Origin: Pagrus major
Taxonomy: Eukaryota; Chordata; Actinopteri; Spariformes; Sparidae
Length of the DNA: 64,000 nt
Reading direction: 5' to 3'
Assembly: GCF_040436345.1 (NCBI RefSeq)
Contig: NC_133230.1
Coordinates: 14,704,197-14,768,196, forward strand
Shown in pieces: positions 26,401 through 40,740 of this stretch. The notes below the pieces were generated by a model, which did no database searches, was not told where the DNA came from, and saw only the letters and a program-made list of their open reading frames with translations. Each line of letters starts with the position of its first letter. The first letter of the stretch is position 1. Both the position numbers and the translations under genes were made by a program.

Positions 26401-28203
26401 AACACTTGAGCTTCTCCTACTGGGAGTATGTCTGCTGTTAAAAAAAAGAAGAAAAAAAAAAGGCCCCTCAGGTGACAGACACAAATCTAGATAAGGGGAT
26501 GTGTCTCGTTTGAAGGGACAGTGTGTTAATTAAACCTTTCAACCTCCATCTGTTCAGGACTTTGCTGTGTCCACCGTCCCCGTCTGTGGTGGAGCCCGAC
26601 TGAAGAACGTCTGCTCCATGGGAGGCCCGGACACGATCATCTTCAGCAGCAGTGACGGGGCCAAGAAGACCCTCCGGGTACAGTCAACGTTGATAAATAT
26701 AAATTACACTACATTAAATCAAATTTTACAGTTTTCTCCTCAAAGTATTATAAAATCATGTATTGACGGTCCCCAGTCAATATGATCTTATTATCTGTCA
26801 TCCATACACACATTTGTACACTCTGTGTGCATGTGTCAGTGTTTCCCCTCTCTTTGTCCTAACATGAACTGCTCACATCAGATTTCCCGACTGCTGAGGT
26901 CATATTAATAACGGGACTGATGTTGCCTCTGAGTCTATGTAATGTTGGGAGTGGACTGATGTAATGTGTATGTGTGTATGTAGCAGTGCAGGATGGTGCA
27001 CAGTGACATTAAGTGTGTCTTTGTTTTCCAGATGATGGAACAGCTGACTGATCACCACTATGAGGTGCTCACTGTTCCAGAGGAATCAGCAGCGAACTGC
27101 GTCTACATCAAAGGTCCTTCCAGCCGGGACTTCCTGCTCCACCGACCTGCAGAGGAATGTCCTGACAGCGCCTCTGTGAGTAAAGCTGAGGAGTTAGGGT
27201 TTTTTTTCTTCTCTTTCAGTTATTAAAAACGAGCCTCATCTTTATTCAATTAAAGGATTATGAAAATGTAATATTGAGCTCTAGCCCAAAGTTGAGTGAA
27301 TCACAGGAGACAGGTCCTGACTTAGAGGTTGGACTCCAGAAACACTGGATCATACAGTTCCAAACTTTTTATTAAACCCCCCTGACAGGTAGCATGCCTT
27401 TCAGCCTGCTTTCCACCATTTTGTAACACAGGCAAGATTTGAGGTCCAATCCAAGATCATTCGGATGACATAAGTGAGGGATAATGCCTGAGAAGGTGTC
27501 CATTTTCAAGAATTAATGAAGTACGTGGAGGCTCCGCGGAGTCCATTAATTCCTGATTATGGACACCTTGGAGGTTTTCTTCACAAAATCTGAGGATTTG
27601 ACAAATACCTGGACCAATCATTAGAGTCTCATAAGGTTCTTATGCAACTGAAACGTTGACTACTACTATAAACTAGTCAACTCATCAAACCCTTTGTCTC
27701 AGCTGTTAGTAAAAAAAACCCTAACCCTAACCCAGCCATCAGCCGTCCATGTAAAGTACCTCAAATATGTACTTACAGTACTTGAGTAAATGAATGTAGT
27801 TACTTTCCACCACTTCTCTAGTTGATTAACTCTATTTATTATACATTTTAATGTTAAAGAAAGTCCAGGATATTTAGTCTACATGAGCAGTCTGTAAAGC
27901 CTTAAAGTCATTTCACAAAACTGACACATGTGAGTTATTAAAGTCATTCTGCGGCTGTGAATTCCAGCCAGTGAAGCAGGTTTTCCTCATGTTCTTTCTT
28001 TTATTGGCCAGTAACTTCTTCCTTTGAGTGAATCCAGGACAGTGTGATAATGAGTGTGTCTGTTTTCTCCGTCCTCTCTGCAGGCCTTCCAGAAGCTGCA
28101 GGACTACACCCTCCTGCCTACAGCCTGCAGCGAGGCCTCCAAACTGGGAGCGTCCCTGTCCTCGCTCTGCCTCCTCATCAACAGAAAACACACATATTTC
28201 TGA
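23438..28203 (+). CDS. ddah2: Dimethylarginine dimethylaminohydrolase 2 (DDAH2)
   Basis: Five coding exons, all phase 0, give 290 aa: 23438..23737, 24408..24596, 26558..26677, 27032..27175, 28084..28203. DDAH1 hydrolyses asymmetric dimethylarginine to citrulline and dimethylamine, relieving inhibition of nitric oxide synthase; DDAH2 activity on this substrate is disputed. Family motifs are [24 protein letters not shown], the GG-type loop [32 protein letters not shown], and the C-terminal SSLCLLIN. The last one follows the DDAH2 pattern (SSLC) rather than DDAH1 (LTCC). The residue aligning with the DDAH1 catalytic His (human VADGLHLKSFC) is Arg here ([11 protein letters not shown]). The start ATG opens the conserved N-terminus, and the exon acceptor is at 23357. 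A close association with clic1 and Ly6 genes matches MHC class III and supports DDAH2. Confidence 0.93.
25071..25096. repeat. (TG)n microsatellite
   Basis: A run of about 12 TG units in ddah2 coding intron 2. Confidence 0.85.
25760..26100. repeat. Non-autonomous DNA transposon, GGATAAGTTCACCC family
   Basis: It begins AAAGGATAAGTTCACCCAGA with GAAATGAAAATT and ends with the inverted AATTTTCATTTTTGCG; internal GCACGAGGGTGAGTAATGA is shared with 42,202-42,410. This is a widespread teleost MITE-like element. It lies in a ddah2 intron. Confidence 0.7.
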
Positions 28204-29330
28204 AAACAATTCTTACCATCAGTAGGAAACACAGCAAAGTGGGGGTAAAGTGAGGAGTCCAACTGGGCCACATCACAGATTTCCACAGATTAACATTCTC
28301 GTCTATTTATTTAAAGGGGAAAAACACTGACACACAGCATCTGTGTGAGAATATGATCTGACTGTAACATCTGTAAAGTGACTCTGTAGCTGGTTCATGG
28401 CACTGCTGTGCCCCCTGCTGAACCAAAAGTGCAGCACTCAGCTTTAATGTAACTATTCATGAAACCACTTAATTCAGCCAAAGCTTCAGTTTCCAGTTTC
28501 TACATCACAGAGATGACAAATCATTTACATAATCTGACAGACGACGTTGGTACCAGGGTTTCACCAGGTTTTTGGGACTTTTTAATCACAAATGAATGAA
28601 TCAACCAATATGCAATGTTTAATTTAAACCCATTATTGACTCTTGCCCTTTATACCTAACATTACTGCTGACATCAGGCAAGAGGAACATATTTTAAAAT
28701 ATTTAGGAGTTGTTCATTTGAGACTAGATGTTCCATCAGCATTTTGTCCCTCCAGATACCAAATATGAATCCTGAACTTTGTTTATGGGCCGATACGAAA
28801 ATGTTATTTTTTAACAGCTGTGTACTATTAATCCTGTTGAAGTTACACGAACCACTTGCTTTTTAGAGATATTAGCTACTTAGTTGCATACAGGACAACG
28901 CTGGGAAGTAGCAGGGTCCTTCATAAATTGTTGTATCAGATAGATGCATGGACTTTTGTAATCTGCGATACAAATTCCAGCATTTTAGGCAACAGACATT
29001 TTCCATACTGGTATCAGAATAACCCAGATAAAAATGTGATACCTTCCAAAGGCCTTTAACGAGACTGAAATCAGTGTAAGACTTGTCATGTGGTACCTAA
29101 ATGCATGTCTGCAGATGCACCACAGTGTGAAGCTCTTATGTGCATAATACATAAAGTTTGGTACCCATTTTAATTCTCCTCAAGTTTTAGTTTTACCAAC
29201 ACTCACAATGACATGTAGCTGCTAAGAATAGAAATGGTGAGTTTTTGTTGTTTTTTTAAAATAATTGTTTTAGATTTATGTATGAATTTGTAGACGTGTA
29301 GTGATGCCAATAAAACAACCTAAGACAGTA
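28204..29330 (+). other. ddah2 3' untranslated region (predicted)
   Basis: No coding features. A canonical AATAAA lies at 29309-29314, about 1.1 kb after the ddah2 stop and before the convergent rps5 3' end near 29,550. The two genes are therefore tail-to-tail with little space between them. Confidence 0.5.
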
Positions 29331-29565
29331 GTTGTCTTGATTGTGTGTAATTTATCAGGACTAATGTTTCAATGCCGAGTGCATCTTCACCTGAAACATT
29401 CTCATGACCGACTCTGGCCCATTAACGAGTTTGTTACCTGCCTAAATCTGTGTGATCCACCGGACCTTATTTCTGAAGTCTCTCCTCATTGCCCTCCCTA
29501 AGAGCAACGTATGTTAAAAGTATGTTAAAGAAAGCACTTGTGACATCGACAGGAATTTCTTCAAA

Positions 29566-29571
29566 TTTATT
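29566..29571 (-). terminator. rps5 polyadenylation signal
   Basis: TTTATT on the plus strand reads AATAAA on the minus strand, 25 bases past the rps5 stop codon. This gives the very short 3'UTR usual for ribosomal protein genes. Confidence 0.75.
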
Positions 29572-29595
29572 TGTTTTGTTAGAAAGCAAACATGT

Positions 29596-32527
<2,932 letters not shown>

Positions 32528-32528
<1 letters not shown>

Positions 32529-32625
32529 TGTGTCTGCCGTTCTGTACCACACTTCTCTGAGACGGAAAAGGGCCTTTCCGAGGCGCCGCGTGCAGATATC
32601 CGGTGAGCTGGCCGGATACTTCCGG
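32528..32625 (-). promoter_or_regulatory. rps5 5'UTR exon (5'TOP) and core promoter
   Basis: On the minus strand a CCTTTTCCGTCTC pyrimidine tract near 32,571-32,558 fits a 5'TOP start. It is followed by about 40 bases of 5'UTR ending AGACACAA/gtgagt, where the last A (32528) is the first base of the start codon. An ETS-like ACTTCCGG (read on the plus strand) lies at about 32,618. Confidence 0.6.
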
Positions 32626-32639
32626 TGCGCAATGCATGC

Positions 32640-35600
32640 ATGGAAATGTAGTTTTAAAGTGTGATGGAAATAAAATGCTGATCAATCAATCAAACTTTAT
32701 TTATATTACGGAAGCCCTAAAGGGCCATGCATTCATACATTTTATTTCCTCCGTTTTCCCGTGATAACGAGTTAATTTCATTTGTTTTCTCGAGATCTCG
32801 AGTTATTATCTCGAAATAACAACTGCCGTATTTAACATTTTTGACTTTTGCTATCTCCTAAATTAAGTCAGAGATACAGTGTGTATTGATATTTTATAGA
32901 TGAAAAATACAATTTTGAAAAACTAACAGCAAATAACAGTATATTTTAAACAGTAAACTTCCCAGAACAATATGTTTATCAATAACAAATATAAACAATC
33001 CAAACAGAGCAAAAACACAACATACTTACTGTATAAGTCTCAATAAGAACAATAAAGACTCTTTTAAATCTCATATAGAGTAGGCTATATTTATTAAGAA
33101 TAAAAAATAGGGCCATAAGAGGATTAAGTAGTTAGCATTTAAATATGCAGCATACAAAACTAAACAAAAAATCTGAATTAAATAAAACTATAATGTACTG
33201 TTTCTTCTGCATTTTTGTCGTTTACTTTTTTTGGCCACTTATAACCATGTTCAGATTCATTTTTGTGATAAGTGACTTACCTGACCTATTAATCGGCTGC
33301 TAATGAGTGGTCAGTTCCGGTTAGGATGCTTAAAAATCAACTTTAATGTGCTAGTTTGTTTACTTTAATGAGGTGTCTTGTGTTTCCTTGATTATGTTGT
33401 AACAAATTAAGACAAAAAATGATGCTCAAAACTGTTATTTATTGAGGAATAGACAACATTTGACACATTTCCATTGGCAGACCAAATACTGTAGAAATTG
33501 TAGGACCAGTGTCAAAAAGTAGTTTCTGTTTTAAGTTTTAAAAAACTGTCCGTATCCACAGGGAGAAAACTCGACACAGAGGACATCCCTTAATAAAATC
33601 CCTATCTTAAGCAGTCAGGTCAATGAATTTGCACAAGCAAACATTAAAACAAAGGATGCGACAATATTAAAATAACACTGGAAATTTAAAACTCTAAAAC
33701 ATTTACAATCATCCAATCTTCATCGTTTCCCTTCTCTTTCTCTGGTTGTGCAACGCGTACTTTACGCATTAAAATAGTAATTCACTTCTTGTTTTATCGT
33801 ACAGTAGATATTTCCATTTGTCTTCTTTTGAGAAACACGTAAGTACAACATGCAACCATAAACATTCAACAAAATGCAAACAGTTCGAAATCCCTTCTGC
33901 GACAGAGACAGAGGAACAGGAAGGTTGCTAAAACGCCTGAGATATCTAAATGTAATGGGAGGTAAAGACTGCCACGCACTGTACTATAGTCTGGTGGAAA
34001 AGTAAACACTAATATAGCACTGCCACTCTCTGGCTTCTCTACATCAGTCTCCACCCATCTCCATTCATTTTAGCACCGTCACTAAAGGCAGTGTACCATA
34101 GCACTTCGGTATGGGACATGAAACACTGAGGCATGAGGGGAAGGTTTAAGGCTTAATCTAATAAAGCTTCAAAAGCACTGCATGACAAGTACAATAAACA
34201 TGATATCCACAAACAGATGTGCACACTAAAACACAAAACAGAACAACACGAGTCCTCCAGGGTTAAAAATATGGAGAAATACAAAGATATAAATTACTGC
34301 ACTGTAAGATGAGCAGGGCAGTGATTCTGTACATGTAGACAAGATGACCGAACGTCACTCAGGCACTGTTGCGTTGTATGGTGTTCTGAGGTATGTGTGT
34401 CTAAACACACACAGACAAACACATGGATAAATACTGTGTGTGTGTGTGGGATTGGTATATTAAAGTGATAAACTAAATTTTTTTAGAGAAATTAAAAAAG
34501 GAGCATTCCAACAATATTTAGACAAGAAGAGCAGTCATGAGCTGGTCAGGCTGTGAAAAACAGCTTGGAACAGATACTTTTTAACAAACACCCCATTTAC
34601 ACCTGGTAATAAAAAGGCTTCTGTATCTGGAGAAGTTCTCCGAGTAAAAAAAAACATCTGATCTTGCCTTTGTGCGTACGCCTGGTATTTTTAATGCATT
34701 CTCGTAATCCTCAGTGAGATCTGATCTCTGTCCTCCGTGAGAAATGTGAAGCGGCTGCAAAACAGCCCCAGATTCCCTTAAAAAAAAATCTGAGTTTTAT
34801 GGGTTGTTGAGTTAGGGAAAACTTTATAAATTTGACAAAACAATGTCTGCAACAAATTCTTAATTATTTGACCCCTCTTGTAAATTCGGCATATGTTAAA
34901 CATTAGATTATTCTTTTCTTCATATAAAAATCTTCTGTCAGGTTCACCTGGTATGTAGCAGAACTGTCATGTAGGCTACTCTGTAACAGGATAAAATATA
35001 TGCTTTGTTAAAGCGGATCAGTTATTTCTTACGATATATTGTATATCATATACGTTTAATCAGGGTCTAGAGCCATGTTTCTTTCAGCTTTCTCACATAC
35101 TCTCTCCTAATATTTGAACAATAACCTATCGCGTTTACACCTACTTAAGATCCGAACACAATGCAAGCGAGACTACTTCCAGATGTGGTCAGGCAGATCT
35201 GATCGCATTCTGTTCACGACGCATTTGCACTTTGCATTAACATGCTTTTCTCTTTATCTTGATAACGTGTCCGGATTAAGATCACATTTTAATACCAGGT
35301 GTCAGTGGGGTTAAAAAGCCTGTGTTACAAGCTAAGGTTGAGGAATTTGAAAGATACGGATAAGTACCAGGGAGAAAGGGTTTAACAAAAGACATTGTTT
35401 TTTTTGTTTTTAATAGAAATTGCAGCATGTTGTGGGCTAAACTTGAGAGTAAAAGTCAGGATATTTCAGCCTCTCAGCCTCTTAAATTGTTGGAGTGCTC
35501 CTTTAATGTCTAAATTTGCATTACCGTTGCAGACTATATTAACATAACATCAGTTCAACCGTTAACAAGTTTATGGAAGCCTTTGAATTTGTTGCTTCTG

Positions 35601-36470
35601 ACACTTTTTGTCTTGTACTTATTTTTTAATGTGCTGGATTTGTCCGACAGCAACAACAACATGGTCTAAAAGAAATCATTAAAGGAACATGCAATTCACT
35701 TTCTTATAAGAGGATTGATACGTCTGTAAGATGAATATAAACAGTTAGCTTAGCTTAGTTTAGCTTAGCACAAAGACTGGAAACAGCGTGCTTGGAAGTT
35801 GCCTACCAGAGCCACTAAAGCTCACAACGTAACACAAAACTTGGATTGTAAAGACGATAATTTGCAGTTTTATGGTGTTTTATTTCTTAGTTTGGAGCAG
35901 TAGCTTCCTGGAGTCTCCACTGGTTGCCTGGCAACCTCACAGTGACGACAAGATTCCAGGAAGTAACTGCTCTGAACACGAAATACTCATATAACCTCCT
36001 ATAAAAACCACAAAATGTTGTTGTTACACTTCAGTTTTTGCACAATTTGGACAAACAAGCTTTAGTTGGTCAGTTACTGAACTTTAGAGGTGCTGGTAGA
36101 CGGATTTTGTTACCTTTGGACAGAGCCAAGCTAGCTGTTTCCCCCTGCTTTTATGCTAAGTTAAGCTAACCGGCTAATCTTCTCATCTAACCTAAATATC
36201 AAAGTATTCCCTTTAAGGTAACCTAGTAGTTACTACAATGAATATAAAGAACAAAATGTATCTACAGAAACACAAAGGAAAAAGTTATTTGTTAGGAACT
36301 TTAACCTAAAAAATGAGATTAGATCCTGAAGAGTAAGCTCACAAGTGTTTGCAAGGATACTTTACAGTGGTTGTAGAGGCAGACTTTCAGACTTGGTGGA
36401 AGCTCAGAGCTTATAAAACTGCAGGGTGTGTATCTGTGTGTGTGTGTGTGTGGTGCAAAGAGTTTTTTTT
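32640..36470. other. Interval between rps5 promoter and ppt2 stop
   Basis: No supported coding exon. The part near 36.4 kb is ppt2 3'UTR; a minus-strand AATAAA at about 33,438-33,443 could be its distal end, but this is not certain. Dispersed repeats lie at 32,675-32,840 (including the palindrome CTCGAGATCTCGAG) and 35,679-36,215. Confidence 0.45.
35679..36215. mobile_element. Non-autonomous DNA transposon with TTAGC arms
   Basis: The left end is TTAAAGGAACATGCAATTCA and the right end, inverted, is TTAAAGGGAATACTTTGATA. Both arms carry inward inverted TTAGC-rich and CTGGAAACAG segments. The left part matches the relic at 83-190. There is no open reading frame. Confidence 0.6.
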
Positions 36471-39400
36471 CTACACCAGCCACTTCTCCATGCACACGTG
36501 GAAAACCGTCTCGTTCGAGTGCCAAAACACGTGTTCGACGCCGGGAACAGAACAGATGATCAGATCTCCACGAGCCGCCAGCGTCTTCAGGCCGAAAACG
36601 TCCCTCAAATACAACTGAGACAGGAAAAAAAGGAGGAGAGACAAGTAAGATGACACAATTAATATGTGACTATAAGTGAAAATAATCCAAAATACTTGAT
36701 CACTGTAAGAAACTAAAACAGTGTTGTGTTTGTGTGTCTGTTGTGTGATCTTCACTCACATCTTGGTGCTGCATCTCAACAACGGTCTCGTTGTCATCGT
36801 AAAATCCAAACTGACTAGAAACCACGAGAGAGAGAAAGAGAGAGGAGGATATACTGTGTGAGCATCACATGAGAGTCTTCTGATCAAACAGCCATGTAAC
36901 GTGTGAACTGAGCGTAGAAAGTGTTTTTTTACGCTGGAACAAGCAGACTTTACAGACGCCACATTAGAAGCCACTGAAGTTAGTGATATGGGACATATTT
37001 CCAGCTTTGAAAGATGTATAACAGTCAACAGAGAATACTGACTGACCTCGACTGCCAGGGAGTGATGACGCCGTCGTCTGGTCCTCCGATCAACACCAAC
37101 TTTTTGATTTTCAGGAAGTTCTTCTTCCACTCTGAGATCAAGACATAAAACACAAGTCAATAAACACTCAGTTTATGGTTACAACAGTCATAAATTCTGG
37201 CTTTACAAAGTTCAGTTTTAGTTGAAATGTGTAAATGTCATAGTTAGTGGTGGTGTTATACTGAAATAGATACAATACAACAGTAATAGTAAAAATATAA
37301 CTTTTCTATCATTTAACACTCTGACTTTACTTCTGTTGCATCATAAAGATAAACATGTAACCGATAGTTAAACTCATTTATAATGTGCTGACCTGTTGAA
37401 TTGGGATTGGATCTCTCGCTGTTGAGCAGAGCCAAATAATCACTGCTGTTCACATACAGGTCTCTGTGGTGAGGGTCTGGAGGAGAAGGAAGAGGAGGAG
37501 GACATGAAAACAACATGTCAAACCACTCATTCATGAAGAGATACACACCTTTTATTTTACTACCTGTTGTAATTTAAAGAAAACCCTGAATATCTCATCT
37601 TCAGGTTTGACAAACTCATTTTACGACTCCACAAACTCACACCTCCTGTTTGACAACTGTATGAGAAAGTTATTCTCGGAGTCTCACCATTCCAGTAGTT
37701 GCAGATGGAAATCCTCTGACCGATTGACGTGTAGCAGAGGTGGTAGAGGTTGGACTTGACAAACTGAGGGAAGAGGTACCTCAGGTAGTCTGTGTCTGAG
37801 AGGAAGTGACAGACAAAGAGCAGGATGAAGATCAAACCCGACAGCTTCCAGAAAAAACTGTAACATGTTACACCTGCAATAACTGAGCTTTATGGCCACT
37901 AGGGGGCAACGGCAACTATTTGGGAACACAACATTGACATTTCATCACCTTCTGAAAGTTGATACGGTGAACTTGTTAGCAAACAGTTGTTTTACACATC
38001 CAGCAGCTACAGAGCAAATTAATCTTTCATTTGGAGTTGTGTTTCTGGCCACCTGATTAACACAAGTCCAACATTCGCTCTCTTTTAGCTCTAGTTTTGT
38101 TCTCCACCAACTCCTGAGGGAAATATCTGGCTCTTTAGCTGCAGCAAAATATTGATTCTAGGTGATTTAATCATAATCATGATATTAGCTTGTGAAGTTG
38201 AACCCACCTCCATATTGGCCGGCCTGAGGCGAAGACAGGGAGATGAAAGACTGGACGTTGTGGTCAGACAGAGTGGAGAGGATTCCTCTGCAAACCAGCC
38301 CACCTGGGATAAAACAGAACTGTTATCATCAGTCCTTATCAACTAGTTTCAGCTCTAATTACATTTATTTCACACACTATAAAGACTTCACACCATTATT
38401 TTTCACATTCATGTTCCTTAAAATACATTTTCAGTTTGATTTTCGTCATAGCATCAAGATTTATCTTTAAAAACATGTAAAATTAAAAGAAAAGACTTTT
38501 AAATTTGAAAGTTTCTTGCAGGAATACTAATGTTCTGTGCTAAAACTTCCCCATGAGTTATTTACATAAGCCGTTCCCATCAGCACGTGAGTTTCTTCCC
38601 CTGGTTTTTACTAACTGGAATATTTATCAGTTTCCCTGGACGGGAGTTTCCACTCATGACTGAAGCAGAAATCCCACCAGTCATAAAGAAATCTATCCAG
38701 CGAAAAAAACAACAAACTGAGTCAGCGTGAAATATTTAAAATCTACAGAGCGCTGAGGTCACTTTAAGCAACAGTGACTTGTAACTAAAAACACATACCG
38801 AGACTGTTTTACAATCTTAAACAAACACCACATTTATGTCTCGGTTTTCTCACATACCTTGAGAGTAGCAGATAAAGTGGACGCCGTCTGCTGCGTTTTG
38901 CATTATCGGGTAAATAGCTGCCTTGAATCCTTCCACCTGCTTCCACATGGGCTGCAGGCTGGCACTCCTGTCGAACAGGTCGATGACCGTCACATTTGTT
39001 CCAGGATGAGACTGAAGGAGGGAGAAGAAGATGGTTTCGAGTGTTAAACAGCTACAAGAAACAACAGGCAAACTTCTGCATTAAAAGCAAGGCAAACAAA
39101 TCTCGTGTCATCAGGTCCACAGGGATGTTCAGCCACTAACTGATCAGGATGTGCTTGAAATATTGATGATTCATTAGGCTGTTTGGTAAGAAGACCGGAG
39201 CACAGACTAACTGAAGCGTGGAGGAAGCGGCGAGGATTTCCGCTTTCGATTTGCTTTTTTTTAATTCCAGTAATGTCTTCAGGCTGGTTTCGGCTTTCTA
39301 ACACGCGGCAGAGACTGAAAAAAGAGGAACTTAAATCTTGGTTTACCGCAGAAAACCTCCTTCAACCACAACACAGTCTGACCTCTTACAAATCATGTGT

Positions 39401-40392
39401 GAGGGGGTTTGGAGGAAAAACTGGAAAGGCCGGATTTAACCTGTGCATTTAAAACTCTTCATTATCATCACAAGTAATGGTCACTTGAATAAAACCTCCT
39501 CCACGTGATCTAATCCTCATCGATTTAAAAGGTGCACTACGTAGTTTGGGGGAAGAAATCAGAAGAGAAAGACCAAACAAACTAAATAAACAAACTGACC
39601 TTTTACTTTGTTTATATTTGGCGGACTCTGCCACCTTTCTAGCTTCAAACAGTGTTCTGGGGACCTTACTGTCCTCTGAGAACAGCTTGATGAAATAAAT
39701 ATTTGTGTTATTATTGTATAATAATGTAAATATTACAATTCTGAGTTTGAATTTCTTCTCCAAAACTACATAGTGCCCCTTTAAGGTAACAAAAAGAGCA
39801 GATTGGCTCGAGACAGTTTGGTAATTTCCATGAAGAACATTGAAGATCATTTCAGTGCAAACTTCAGATTATATGAAGACAAAATAACACATTACCAACT
39901 CTACAACAACACATTTAATTGCATTGTTCTCACCACTCACTTTCCTGTGTAATTGCTACAGAAAAAACTCATTAAATGTGCATTAAAAGACAGTCTGACT
40001 CCATTATCATGATGATAAAAGCTGATAGTACATTCACCACAGTGCAGGTCTGTGTTGTGCTGATAACATGTGGTTACACAAGCTGTAAGGCCTGCAGTAC
40101 ACACTGTATTAGGTCAAACCCTGTGTAATAAAAAATGTGCACACAAAATATCAACACAACAACACTGGAGCAGCCCATCTTCACCACCTCCACTCACCTC
40201 GTTAATGAACCGCTGTAAGTTTTTAAAATCCCCTGAGCTGTCGAACAGACCGTGCACTATGATCACCGGCTTGTACCCGACCACCGCAGCCCAGAGACAC
40301 GCACCGAGCAGCGGATACAGCAGCCCGGCCGCCCCGCTGCACCACCTCCACCTCCTCCTCGGGGTTGACGCAGCAGAATGAGAGCCCTTCAT
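36471..40392 (-). CDS. ppt2: Palmitoyl-protein thioesterase 2 (lysosomal)
   Basis: Eight coding exons on the minus strand join to 306 aa (human 302): 40392..40198, 39011..38858, 38303..38208, 37795..37688, 37476..37393, 37131..37047, 36814..36760, 36614..36471. PPT2 is a lysosomal alpha/beta-hydrolase that cleaves thioesters such as palmitoyl-CoA. The N-terminus has a basic stretch then a hydrophobic signal segment ([20 protein letters not shown]). Next come [13 protein letters not shown] (oxyanion region), SHPGTNVTV, the nucleophile motif [32 protein letters not shown], the acid region [15 protein letters not shown] and the histidine region VEHVFWHSN. The serine, aspartate and histidine of the triad therefore appear intact. 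The chosen ATG is the only one upstream of the signal. A MITE lies in intron 1. Human PPT2 is also an MHC class III gene. Confidence 0.95.
39525..39784 (+). mobile_element. TTAA-type MITE, copy C (ppt2 intron 1)
   Basis: It starts TTAAAAGGTGCACTACGTAG and ends CCAAAACTACATAGTGCCCC followed by TTTAA. Interior GGCGGACTCTGCCACC and AGCTTCAAACAGTGTTCTGG match copies A and B, and the orientation is the same. Confidence 0.8.
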
Positions 40393-40439
40393 CACAACTC
40401 TGAACAATTCAAATATAAAACCCCTCACAGCTGTGCAAA

Positions 40440-40740
40440 ACAAAATACACAACTTTTAAAAAAAATAAAATAAAAAAAATCTTGATGTTTGGCTAATGTT
40501 GTGCTAACATCTTTAGCTCCCTTTTTGTTTTTCCAGGCAGCGGTGAGGGAGAGGCTGAAGTCCGCCCGTCAGTGTCCCTGAAATGCTGCAGTTTCAGCAG
40601 CCTCCCGGTGTGTTTACTGTTTAATAACAGCTGCTGCCTTTCTGCTTTGCTTTCTTCTGTTTGTTCCGGTTTTAAATTAAAAGCGAGGTAGACGCGGTTG
40701 ACGTCATTTCCGGGTTAGGCTCGTCCAATCAGCGGCGCGG
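40440..40740 (-). promoter_or_regulatory. ppt2 promoter
   Basis: CpG-richer sequence upstream of the ppt2 ATG contains a consensus CRE (TGACGTCA, 40699-40706), an ETS-like TTTCCGGG (about 40,707-40,714) and a CCAAT motif (CCAATCA, 40725-40731) within about 35 bases. The clustering suggests a TATA-less housekeeping promoter. Confidence 0.6.

Noticed and set aside
27717-27733. Telomere-like AACCCTAACCCTAACCC
   Set aside because: Fewer than three units in a ddah2 intron; too short to call an interstitial telomeric repeat or fusion point.
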